Shown one piece after another: positions 16,883 through 27,887 of a stretch of DNA of 35,474 nt (its first letter is position 1; the number at the start of each line of letters is the position of its first letter). The translations under genes and the position numbers were made by a program. Origin of the DNA: Porticoccaceae bacterium (lineage in GTDB: Bacteria > Pseudomonadota > Gammaproteobacteria > Pseudomonadales > Porticoccaceae); NCBI GenBank assembly GCA_029246925.1, contig JAQWMF010000009.1, forward strand, positions 1-35,474, read 5' to 3'. The notes beneath the pieces are model-generated. The model ran no database searches. It was not told the origin of the DNA and worked only from the letters and a program-made list of their open reading frames with translations.

Positions 16883-17818
16883 CTATTTACTTTTTAATCT
16901 GAGGCTAACAATTTCAACTATCAGCACAACAAAAAGACCCGCTAAAAACAGTAAAATACAGGCGAGTGTTTGAGGGTCTTGTCCCACAATATTCATGTAA
17001 CCCTGCGGCGTTAGATTGACTGACCCAGTAACTAGTAGTTTTCCAGATTGGTTTACCATTGATGAGGCAATCTGCTTCCAAGGCCACAAAACTGACAGAC
17101 TACCTATCAAAAATCCAGACATAGTAGCAATCACTGCATGCTTACAATGATTTAACAGCCATGAAAGTACTCGACTAAACAGCATCAAGCCTATTGCACC
17201 CCCTGCAGCAAATGTTAGTAAGAAGCCCATCTCAACATTTACTAGGGCCTTAATAAATAAGGGGTATAAACCTAGTAGAACCAGAATAAATGATCCTGAG
17301 ATTCCCGGTAAAATCATGGCGCAAAGTGCAATACTGCCGGCAAAAAACAGGCTGATATAACCCCCTTCAATAGCAACTACTGGCGATACAGACAAGCTAT
17401 AAGCGGCGAGGATACCTGCACCTAATAAACAGACTTCTAGGCATCTTTTAGGCGGGTGTTGACGCAGTAAGTAGATCACTGAAGCAATAATTAAACCTAT
17501 AAAAAAAGACCACAACTGAAGCGGAAATGCATCCAATAAATAGTTCATCACGCCGGCTAATGTAAATAAACTAAATAGAATGCCAGACATCAAAATTAAC
17601 AAGAATTCGCCATTGATATGGCGCCATACAGCGGAAAACCCCTGATTTTTAAGTATCTTTAGGGCATCTAGGTTAAATGATTTAATTGAATCAATTAACT
17701 CTTCGTAAATACCGGTCACCAAGGCAATGGTACCTGCAGAAATTCCAGGCACTAGATCTACTGCACCCATGGCAACACCACGAAGAAATAATAGCAACTT
17801 GCCCTGTATGGATTTCAT
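16883..17818 (-). CDS. DUF368 membrane protein, PopT-like undecaprenyl phosphate translocase
   Basis: This 311-residue integral membrane protein has the DUF368 signature GVAMGAVDLVPGISAGTIALVTGIYEELI near the N-terminus and a second, related repeat AMILPGISGSFILVLLGLYPLFIKAL in the middle. That pattern implies an inverted-repeat transporter with about eight to ten membrane spans. DUF368 proteins (PopT in Vibrio cholerae) have been implicated in returning undecaprenyl phosphate to the cytoplasmic face for reuse in wall and polysaccharide synthesis. The specific role here is inferred from family. It lies between pcm (33 nt) and nlpD (14 nt), in the same direction, where many gammaproteobacteria have no gene. 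The envelope-related neighbour nlpD fits. Confidence 0.88.
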   Translation of the reverse strand: MKSIQGKLLLFLRGVAMGAVDLVPGISAGTIALVTGIYEELIDSIKSFNLDALKILKNQGFSAVWRHINGEFLLILMSGILFSLFTLAGVMNYLLDAFPLQLWSFFIGLIIASVIYLLRQHPPKRCLEVCLLGAGILAAYSLSVSPVVAIEGGYISLFFAGSIALCAMILPGISGSFILVLLGLYPLFIKALVNVEMGFLLTFAAGGAIGLMLFSRVLSWLLNHCKHAVIATMSGFLIGSLSVLWPWKQIASSMVNQSGKLLVTGSVNLTPQGYMNIVGQDPQTLACILLFLAGLFVVLIVEIVSLRLKSK

Positions 17819-17851
17819 AATTTATCTTACCAATTGAATTAGGCTGTTATT

Positions 17852-18523
17852 TTAGTGGATAACACCTGTTAATAAGGGTACAAATTTTACCTTTTCAATA
17901 ATATCTTCGTCGAACTCATTAGAATGACCAACACGCTTTATGACACTTAAACTTTGTGAAACTCCGTTGCCGATAGGAATAACCAAAATACCATTGGGTG
18001 CCAACTGTCGAAGTAGTTGCTCAGGAATTGCCTGAGGCGCAGCTGTGGAGATTATGCCATCGAAGGGCGCATTATTATTCCAGCCAAAACTTCCATCCGA
18101 CAAAGAGCTATATATATTATTTAATCCGAGGGCTCGAAAGCGTTCTTGAGCCTTTTTTAGTAATGGTTCTATCCGCTCTACCGAAAATACGCTGTCGACT
18201 AATTGTGATAGCACAGTGGATTGATAGCCTGAACCTGTACCGACCTCTAAAACGCGACGCAACGGACCAGCGCTTAGTAGTATTTCAGTCATTCTAGCCA
18301 CTATATAGGGCTGTGACAGGGTTTGTGAAAATCCAATTGGCAAGGCAGTGTCCTCATAGGCTCGATGCGCTAGGGCCTCATCAATAAACAAATGCCTAGG
18401 GGTCAACCTAATGACATCCAATACTTTTTGGTTGCTAATTCCCTGCTCTTTTAAGCGCTTGATTAAACGCTCCCTTGTGCGCTGAGATGTCATACCTATC
18501 CCAGCAAAATCAATCGAATTCAC
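17852..18523 (-). CDS. pcm: Protein-L-isoaspartate O-methyltransferase
   Basis: It methylates isoaspartyl residues formed in aged proteins, starting their repair to aspartate. The 223-residue product has the PCMT pattern: [35 protein letters not shown] before the SAM-binding motif [15 protein letters not shown], then FDGIISTAA and GILVIPIG. Length is slightly above E. coli Pcm (208). surE, which usually overlaps its start, is absent; truD ends 61 bp upstream. It remains in the gene string leading to nlpD-rpoS, consistent with a stationary-phase role. Confidence 0.96.
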   Translation of the reverse strand: MNSIDFAGIGMTSQRTRERLIKRLKEQGISNQKVLDVIRLTPRHLFIDEALAHRAYEDTALPIGFSQTLSQPYIVARMTEILLSAGPLRRVLEVGTGSGYQSTVLSQLVDSVFSVERIEPLLKKAQERFRALGLNNIYSSLSDGSFGWNNNAPFDGIISTAAPQAIPEQLLRQLAPNGILVIPIGNGVSQSLSVIKRVGHSNEFDEDIIEKVKFVPLLTGVIH

Positions 18524-18584
18524 CCAATGCTCCTAACAAAATAACTCTGCACAACTGTCGACCTAAAATTGTGTATTAAATATA

Positions 18585-19499
18585 TCACAGGCGCGTGATT
18601 TCAGGGCGAAATAATTCGGCAATTTCTCGCAATACTGCAGTGGCATAACTGCCATTGGGCAATTCAAAATTAAATTCAAATTGATCCTTAGCTAGCTGCT
18701 TATAACAAAATTTATTGGGCTGTAGAATGAATGAACGACGCTGTTGCTTTAATCCTGCATGCTCCAAGGCATGACACCAACTGGACCATTCGCTGAGCAG
18801 CTGCTGTTCATGCTTAGCAAAATCGCCTTCTGTTGCAGATCGCCCTCTGCCCCAGAGTGCGCCTGTATCTGCAAAATCTACAGCGCCAATCGTTAAATAA
18901 CAATCTAAGAGAAGATTAAATAACCATGACCGTGCAGCAGATAGATAAATACCTGTGCCATGACGATTACCTTTGAGTTTTCCCTGTTCAATTAGCTCAT
19001 TAGCTTTAACTAGGTTATTCGCATCCCAACCAAATCGTTGCTCGGCGAAATAATTAGGTACGCCCGCGTTTTGAATTAACTCAAGTCTTTGAAAAAGCGT
19101 AGCGGGATCAATATTAAAATCTCGCAACACAATAGAAAATCTATTGCCCGCATGCATTCCCCTTCTTAATTTTTTGTTATGGCGAGCACTTGTGAGTATC
19201 TGAAAGTCTGCATGGGTTAATTGATCAAGTTCAATGCTGCCCCCAGGAAGATGCAGGCTAAACCACTGAGTCGTCACTGCAAAGCGGTCTTTCATGCCGC
19301 AAAAACCTACTGCCCTTCGATCTATACCTGCCAATTCTGCTAGAAGACCTGCCACCCATTGGGTATTTTGGTCGCGCTTTTTGATATGAAGTAGTAAATG
19401 CTCTCCCTCATTTGCAGGTTGGAAATCAATGACTTCATCGACAATAAAATCTTCTGGGCAGTTGCGAAAACTGGCTGTTGTCAGTGGTTCGCCATGCAT
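18585..19499 (-). CDS. truD: tRNA pseudouridine-13 synthase TruD, internally shortened
   Basis: TruD converts U13 to pseudouridine in tRNA-Glu. The catalytic Asp71 lies in GFCGMKDRFAVTTQW, with PEDFIVDEV, VPNYFAEQRFG and ARSWLFNLLL also conserved. At 304 residues it is shorter than E. coli TruD (349). Compared from memory with E. coli and P. aeruginosa, about 40 residues are missing between LFNLLLDCY and TGALWGRG, in the TRUD insertion domain. The only standard start codon is ATG 19499, but in-frame codons upstream read GFDKLKRMHGEP, which aligns with FDNLTYLHGKP at the E. coli N-terminus. The true start may therefore be a rare codon such as ATC at 19536-19538. The gene follows ispF in the usual order. 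Confidence 0.93.
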   Translation of the reverse strand: MHGEPLTTASFRNCPEDFIVDEVIDFQPANEGEHLLLHIKKRDQNTQWVAGLLAELAGIDRRAVGFCGMKDRFAVTTQWFSLHLPGGSIELDQLTHADFQILTSARHNKKLRRGMHAGNRFSIVLRDFNIDPATLFQRLELIQNAGVPNYFAEQRFGWDANNLVKANELIEQGKLKGNRHGTGIYLSAARSWLFNLLLDCYLTIGAVDFADTGALWGRGRSATEGDFAKHEQQLLSEWSSWCHALEHAGLKQQRRSFILQPNKFCYKQLAKDQFEFNFELPNGSYATAVLREIAELFRPEITRL

Positions 19500-19542
19500 T
19501 CTTTTGAGCTTATCAAACCCATAAAGATCCGAACTGATAAGC

Positions 19543-20022
19543 CTAGACCTCTTTCGCGGTCAACAACACCACCGCATAACAGGCTATGCCCTCACCGCGA
19601 CCCGTAAACCCTAACCTTTCAGTGGTGGTCGCTTTGATATTTAGCTGATTGGCCGTACAACGAAGGTCCTGCGCTAAATTATCAATCATTAGCTGAAGGT
19701 GCGGCGCCATTTTTGGCGCTTCGGCTACCAGCGTAATATCTGCATTACCCAACTGGTAACCCTTGGCCGTCATCAGTTGATAAATCTGTACTAAAAGATC
19801 CCGACTACTGCAGCCTTTATACTGAGGACCTGTATCGGGAAAATGATGACCAATATCACCTAGGGCAAGCGCTCCAAGTATCGCGTCCATTAACGCGTGA
19901 ATTAAAACATCGCCATCTGAATGCGCTACTAATGTGCGCTCAAAGGGAATCACTACACCGCCAATAGTTAAACTACTGCCTTCTCCAAAGGCATGCACAT
20001 CATATCCTTGACCAATACGCAT
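19543..20022 (-). CDS. ispF: 2-C-methyl-D-erythritol 2,4-cyclodiphosphate synthase
   Basis: It forms the cyclic diphosphate in the MEP isoprenoid pathway, using a bound Zn2+. The 159-residue product matches the family length. Metal ligands Asp8 and His10 lie in GQGYDVHAF and His42 in [10 protein letters not shown]. The conserved DIGHHFPDT loop and the C-terminal [16 protein letters not shown] are also present. Its start codon overlaps the ispD stop by one base (TAATG), so translation is coupled. IspD makes the substrate precursor two steps earlier; ispE, encoding the intermediate kinase, is at the far end of this window. Confidence 0.97.
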   Translation of the reverse strand: MRIGQGYDVHAFGEGSSLTIGGVVIPFERTLVAHSDGDVLIHALMDAILGALALGDIGHHFPDTGPQYKGCSSRDLLVQIYQLMTAKGYQLGNADITLVAEAPKMAPHLQLMIDNLAQDLRCTANQLNIKATTTERLGFTGRGEGIACYAVVLLTAKEV

Positions 20023-20732
20023 TACTTAACCTCCTGACTTTTCATAATTGCCGATGCTATGGGTAAATCTTCCTGACGAGTAATTTTTATATTATCTCGA
20101 CGACCCTCTACATTTAGCACCCTAAGTCCAACATACTCAATCGCAGACGCTTCATCAGTGGGTATTATATTATTTTCTAAACAGGCAGCGATGGCATCTT
20201 TCAATACTTTGTATCGAAAGATCTGTGGCGTTTGAGCAAGTCTGTAATCAGCTCGATCAACTGTAGCCTCGATATGATTATCAGATCCAATTTTTTTGAG
20301 TGTTTCATCAACTGACGTCGACAAAATACCGCCAACTGGATGATTGCTTACCGCAGTGATCAATTGATTGATATCTTCTGATGTTATGCAGGGTCTGGCG
20401 ATATCATGAACTAGTATCCAGTCATCGTCAGAGGCTGATTGACTTACAGCAATGATCCCATTGAGCACTGAGTGGACACGCTGCTCTCCACCCTCTACCT
20501 GTTGGATTTTAGGGTTTTGAAGGGATGGGACCTGTGACCATCCATGCGATGCAATATCACAGGGAACAATTATCGCCGCAATTTTAGGAAGCGCCAAAAG
20601 CCGACTAAGACTATGCTCGGCAATTAGCTGGCCATTGAGCTCAAAAAACTGTTTTGGCTTATCTTCTGAAAAGCGTTTCCCTTGCCCTGCTGCAGGTACT
20701 ATGGCCCATATTTTTGAGGTAGATATAGTCAT
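20022..20732 (-). CDS. ispD: 2-C-methyl-D-erythritol 4-phosphate cytidylyltransferase
   Basis: It activates MEP with CTP in the isoprenoid pathway. The 236-residue product has the nucleotidyltransferase start [31 protein letters not shown] replaces the common HDAARP, a mild change, and DETLKKI and [17 protein letters not shown] are also present. The gene is 4 nt after ftsB, the conserved ftsB-ispD-ispF order. There are no signs of degeneration. Confidence 0.97.
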   Translation of the reverse strand: MTISTSKIWAIVPAAGQGKRFSEDKPKQFFELNGQLIAEHSLSRLLALPKIAAIIVPCDIASHGWSQVPSLQNPKIQQVEGGEQRVHSVLNGIIAVSQSASDDDWILVHDIARPCITSEDINQLITAVSNHPVGGILSTSVDETLKKIGSDNHIEATVDRADYRLAQTPQIFRYKVLKDAIAACLENNIIPTDEASAIEYVGLRVLNVEGRRDNIKITRQEDLPIASAIMKSQEVK

Positions 20733-20736
20733 CAGT

Positions 20737-21042
20737 CTAGGGCTCTACTCTATCAGTAGCAGGCTGCTTCTTTTTGTCGATGACTAGGTAGAAAACCTCA
20801 CCATCTTTTATCATACCGAGGTCTTGGCGCGCTTTTTCTTCAAGAGAATCGAGATTAGTTTTAAGACTTTCTACTTCTTGAGCAATTAATAGATTGCGTA
20901 GCTTATGCTCTTGATTAATCTGCTGCTGAGCTTCCCACTGCCTGTCCAATGCAATTTTATTCGAAATGCTACCCTCGCCAAACCATAGACGAATCTGAAG
21001 AAGCACGAGAATAGCCACCAAAACAACCATTAACCATCGCAT
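20737..21042 (-). CDS. ftsB: Cell division protein FtsB
   Basis: FtsB is a bitopic septal protein that forms the FtsQLB complex controlling FtsWI activation. The 101-residue product has a short cytoplasmic start, one membrane span (about 3-20, WLMVVLVAILVLLQIRLWF), the periplasmic GEGSI turn, a coiled coil (about 33-65), and the conserved EEKARQDLGMIKDGEVFY motif. Length is close to E. coli FtsB (103). It sits between eno and ispD, as in most gammaproteobacteria, 50 bp after eno. Confidence 0.95.
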   Translation of the reverse strand: MRWLMVVLVAILVLLQIRLWFGEGSISNKIALDRQWEAQQQINQEHKLRNLLIAQEVESLKTNLDSLEEKARQDLGMIKDGEVFYLVIDKKKQPATDRVEP

Positions 21043-21092
21043 AATGCAGTCAATCTAACCCTATATGTGAAGCTATTGCTAACCAGCAGTGA

Positions 21093-22379
<1,287 letters not shown>

Positions 22380-22452
22380 TCAAAAATTACTCCATAAAGT
22401 TGGGGTTGTTCATATTCAATAAATTTAGATGACTAAACCATCCAAATTAAAA

Positions 22453-24969
<2,517 letters not shown>

Positions 24970-24996
24970 TTAAATAGTCTTTTTGGAAGGAGATTT

Positions 24997-25047
24997 GGCT
25001 AATAAAATACCAGTTTTTAGCCTTTGACCCATCCGTCTTAAGATGGG
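24997..25047 (-). repeat. Two tandem inverted repeats between tilS and pyrG
   Basis: The first is GGCTAA (24997-25002) with TTAGCC (25017-25022), whose stem can extend through adjacent A/T pairs. The second is CCCATC (25028-25033) with GATGGG (25042-25047) around an 8-base loop. On the minus strand these would form successive hairpins after tilS and before pyrG. Neither is followed by a clean T-run. They may act as a weak terminator or a leader structure of pyrG; this is uncertain. Confidence 0.35.
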
Positions 25048-25088
25048 GGAGTATATTGCCACAAACACGAGGAGTATTCCACTCTCAT

Positions 25089-26423
25089 CTACAGAGAATC
25101 TACGCACCAATGAATCTCCATACCACTTTCTTCAGGCTTTGCACTCCAACCCTCACAAACCCAAAGATCACCTACGGCTACCAATTGATCCTGCACATAA
25201 AATAACGGGATTCTATCCCGCAGCCATGGCGCCAACTGATACTCTAACAAAAGTTTTTTTAAACTACTTGAATGCCCTCTGCCCTGTGGCTTACAGCGCT
25301 CGCCCCCCTGTCGGTAGCGAATTTCAACAACATCGACTGTTGCCAACAAGCCTTGCCCTTTAGAAGGCTGGGCATTCAAACTACTGCCATCAGGAAGTGA
25401 TAGGCTGTTTTGCATATCCCAACTGATCGGGCGCTCACATTGAAACTGTTTATTTTCATGATTTAATAAATATAGTCGGCTTTGAAATCGCGTCCAGCAT
25501 TGAGACTGCCAGATAATTTCTGGCGAAGCGTCCTGACGGGCACCTACAACAGAGGATAGGATTTCATTAATAATTTTGCTTGCGGGGGCTGAAAAATGAT
25601 TAATGTCCGACCAGTAGCGCAATATATTTTTCTGTCTTAAATGTGAAAATTCGGTAAATAATTCAAGTGACATCGACCAACCAGCTCGCTCTTTTTTCAC
25701 ATCTAAACTTTTCAAATCTTCAATCGCCAACTCTTTTGATAATTGATCCGCTTGATTGCTGAGCGAAGCGGAATGCATGACTGATTGAGAATATTCAGGC
25801 CATCGCTGAGCAATAACTGGTATCAGCTTATTGCGTAAATAGTTGCGATCAAAACGGCTGTCTAAATTGCTTTCATCTTCAATCCATTCTAGCTTTCTTT
25901 CGAGCGCCTCTCGATGAAGCGCTTGCTTAGAATAATCTAAAAGAGGTCGAATCAATTGACCGGCACCTAAAACTCTAGATTCTGGCATGCCAGATAAGCC
26001 CTTAGAACCAGAGCCGCGCAACAAACGATAGAGAACTGTCTCTACCTGATCATTGGCATGATGCGCTAAGAACAGCAACCCATCAGCCACCAAGAGTTTG
26101 TCAAATACTGAATATCGAGCCTTTCGGGCAGCTGCCTCTATACCTTCGCCAGAGACGACCAGATGAATTTTTTCAGCGTAAAAACCCACACCCATTTTCT
26201 GGCAATAATTTTCAGCAAACTGCTGCCACTGATCGGAATTATCAGATAACCCATGATTAATATGTACTGCTTGAATGCGCTTTGATTCAATCTGCTCATT
26301 AAGTAAGGTTAGCAACAGCATGGAATCCATACCACCACTGAGACCGACTAAAATCTGTGGCGCATTGGCAATGGCTTGCTTCCATGGTATCAATGCAGAA
26401 TTTAAAGCGGATGATTCTGACAT
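25089..26423 (-). CDS. tilS: tRNA(Ile)-lysidine synthetase
   Basis: TilS converts C34 of the CAU-anticodon tRNA-Ile to lysidine, switching its decoding to AUA. From ATG 26423 it has 444 residues. The N-terminal PP-loop SGGMDS is at 29-34, followed by HINHGLSDNSDQW, LAHHANDQVETVLYRLLRGSG, and RPLLDYSK. A substrate-binding C-terminal domain carries RYRQGGERCKPQGRGHS. The ORF track's longer start at 26552 adds 43 residues that only translate yheU in another frame, so I reject it. accA, a common upstream neighbour, is absent; yheU ends 2 nt upstream instead. Confidence 0.96.
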   Translation of the reverse strand: MSESSALNSALIPWKQAIANAPQILVGLSGGMDSMLLLTLLNEQIESKRIQAVHINHGLSDNSDQWQQFAENYCQKMGVGFYAEKIHLVVSGEGIEAAARKARYSVFDKLLVADGLLFLAHHANDQVETVLYRLLRGSGSKGLSGMPESRVLGAGQLIRPLLDYSKQALHREALERKLEWIEDESNLDSRFDRNYLRNKLIPVIAQRWPEYSQSVMHSASLSNQADQLSKELAIEDLKSLDVKKERAGWSMSLELFTEFSHLRQKNILRYWSDINHFSAPASKIINEILSSVVGARQDASPEIIWQSQCWTRFQSRLYLLNHENKQFQCERPISWDMQNSLSLPDGSSLNAQPSKGQGLLATVDVVEIRYRQGGERCKPQGRGHSSSLKKLLLEYQLAPWLRDRIPLFYVQDQLVAVGDLWVCEGWSAKPEESGMEIHWCVDSL

Positions 26424-26425
26424 AT

Positions 26426-26737
26426 TTATTCTATCCCACCCATGTCCTGAGAATAATCTTGGTAAGTATCTATATCCTCTGGATCCAAAGGCTGGTCCTG
26501 CGCCACTACAGGAATACTGCGCTGAAACTGATGGCGAGTCAGCAGCGTACAATTCTCTATTTTTGGATCATAAGTAATCACAATGTCACCGGCGGCTATT
26601 TGATGATGTACCTGAGCAACTTTACTTTCAAAATCTGCTTCATGGGCACCATAGTCTGTACCTTCACGAAGAATAAATTCTTCGATAATGGTCTGCAAAA
26701 TTTCGGCGTCCAAACGTTTGAACGGTATCTCAATCAA
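26426..26737 (-). CDS. yheU: YheU/UPF0270 family protein
   Basis: The N-terminal 70 residues match the UPF0270 family (E. coli YheU, about 72 residues): [33 protein letters not shown] aligns with the family's [26 protein letters not shown] pattern. The function is unknown. It is 103 residues, with an extra C-terminal tail of about 30 residues that is acidic ([15 protein letters not shown]) and not part of the usual family. The start is TTG with GAGG 8 nt upstream; no ATG or GTG is available in frame. It is 2 nt upstream of tilS, so both are probably on one mRNA. Confidence 0.88.
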   Translation of the reverse strand: [103 protein letters not shown]

Positions 26738-26858
26738 CTTATCGACCTCATTTACGATATAGACTCAAAAAGCCCTATCGCCTCTGTAATCACATCATCA
26801 TTTAATGCGATAATAACATTGTCCCATAAAATACTACTGTGCGAATAAAATATTAACT

Positions 26859-27344
26859 ATGCTAGATATTGTACTTTATCAACCTGAAATTCCGCCCAAT
26901 ACAGGCAATATAATTCGCCTCTGCGCCAATACCGGTTTTACGCTGCACCTCATTGAACCCATAGGTTTTGATCTGGATGATAAAAAACTGCGCCGAGCCG
27001 GACTGGATTATCTTGAATTTCAATCGCTGCAGGTTCATAAAAGCTGGGAATCATACTTAGAGAAAGTGAAGCCCAACAATGTTTATGGTTTAAGCACCAA
27101 AGGCAAAAACTGCTTTTCAAGCGTTCAATATAAGCCGGGCGACTGCCTTTTATTTGGTCCTGAGACGCGCGGCTTACCCGTTGATATACGGCACAGCTTA
27201 GGTGAGGATAAAGTAATTCGCTTACCTATGCAGCCAGATAGCAGAAGCCTTAATCTATCTAATGCAGTAGCGATTGTTACCTATGAAGCATGGCGTCAAC
27301 TTGGTTTCGACGGCAGTTATGATACTGGGGAGCTAGCCAAGTAA
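26859..27344 (+). CDS. trmL: tRNA (cytidine/uridine-34-2'-O)-methyltransferase
   Basis: TrmL is a SPOUT methyltransferase that 2'-O-methylates the wobble nucleotide of tRNA-Leu isoacceptors. The 161-residue product shows the TrmL/YibK pattern: [59 protein letters not shown], and the knot segment [21 protein letters not shown]. It is divergent from yheU-tilS and immediately followed by fldB, whose ATG starts at the base after its stop. No clear promoter is visible in the 121-bp divergent gap. Confidence 0.96.
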   Translation: MLDIVLYQPEIPPNTGNIIRLCANTGFTLHLIEPIGFDLDDKKLRRAGLDYLEFQSLQVHKSWESYLEKVKPNNVYGLSTKGKNCFSSVQYKPGDCLLFGPETRGLPVDIRHSLGEDKVIRLPMQPDSRSLNLSNAVAIVTYEAWRQLGFDGSYDTGELAK

Positions 27345-27887
27345 ATGCAAAATTCAATCGGACTTTTTTACGGCAGCTCAACCTGCTACACCGAAATGGC
27401 GGCGGAAAAAATTCGCGATGCTATCCACCTGAAGATGCCAGCTCAGCCAATTGATATTCATAATATTGCCAATGATTGCATTCAGTTAATACCAGAGTAC
27501 AGCTATCTTATTCTCGGCATACCCACCTGGGACTATGGAGAACTTCAAGAGGATTGGGAAACTCACTGGCAATTGTTAGATGATCTAGATTTATCCCATA
27601 CAAAAGTCGCAATCTTTGGGCTTGGCGATCAAATAGGCTATCCCCAGTGGTTTCAAGACGCGCTGGGCTACCTATGGGCCAAAATGGTCAATCAAGGCGC
27701 TACCGCCGTTGGACTATGGCCCAATCAGGGCTATGATTTTGAGCAATCAAAGGCGCTGACCGACGATAAAAAATTCTTTTTGGGTCTCGCACTAGATGAT
27801 GAAAATCAATTGGATCTAACCGATCAATATATAAACCAGTGGTGCCAGCAAATACTGTATGAATTTGGCCTTTTAAGCCATGACTAA
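27345..27887 (+). CDS. fldB: Flavodoxin (FldB type)
   Basis: This is a long-chain flavodoxin, a small FMN electron carrier. The 180-residue product begins with the phosphate-binding loop LFYGSSTCYTEMAAEKIRDAI, which matches E. coli FldB (SSTCYTEM) rather than FldA. The flavin-stacking loop LGIPTWDYGELQEDWE and GLGDQIGYPQWFQDALG are also present. It lies between trmL and mnmC without gaps: it starts directly after the trmL stop, and its last codons overlap mnmC by 8 nt. The physiological electron acceptor cannot be read from the sequence. The position hints at a link with tRNA modification or the flavoenzyme MnmC, but that is inference. Confidence 0.95.
   Translation: MQNSIGLFYGSSTCYTEMAAEKIRDAIHLKMPAQPIDIHNIANDCIQLIPEYSYLILGIPTWDYGELQEDWETHWQLLDDLDLSHTKVAIFGLGDQIGYPQWFQDALGYLWAKMVNQGATAVGLWPNQGYDFEQSKALTDDKKFFLGLALDDENQLDLTDQYINQWCQQILYEFGLLSHD

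Noticed and set aside
26424-26552. N-terminal extension of tilS in the ORF track
   Set aside because: It translates yheU in another frame and is not part of the TilS family; the ATG at 26423 fits.
26357-26848. 163-residue plus-strand ORF over yheU and the divergent gap
   Set aside because: Antisense shadow of yheU, which has clear family homology on the other strand.
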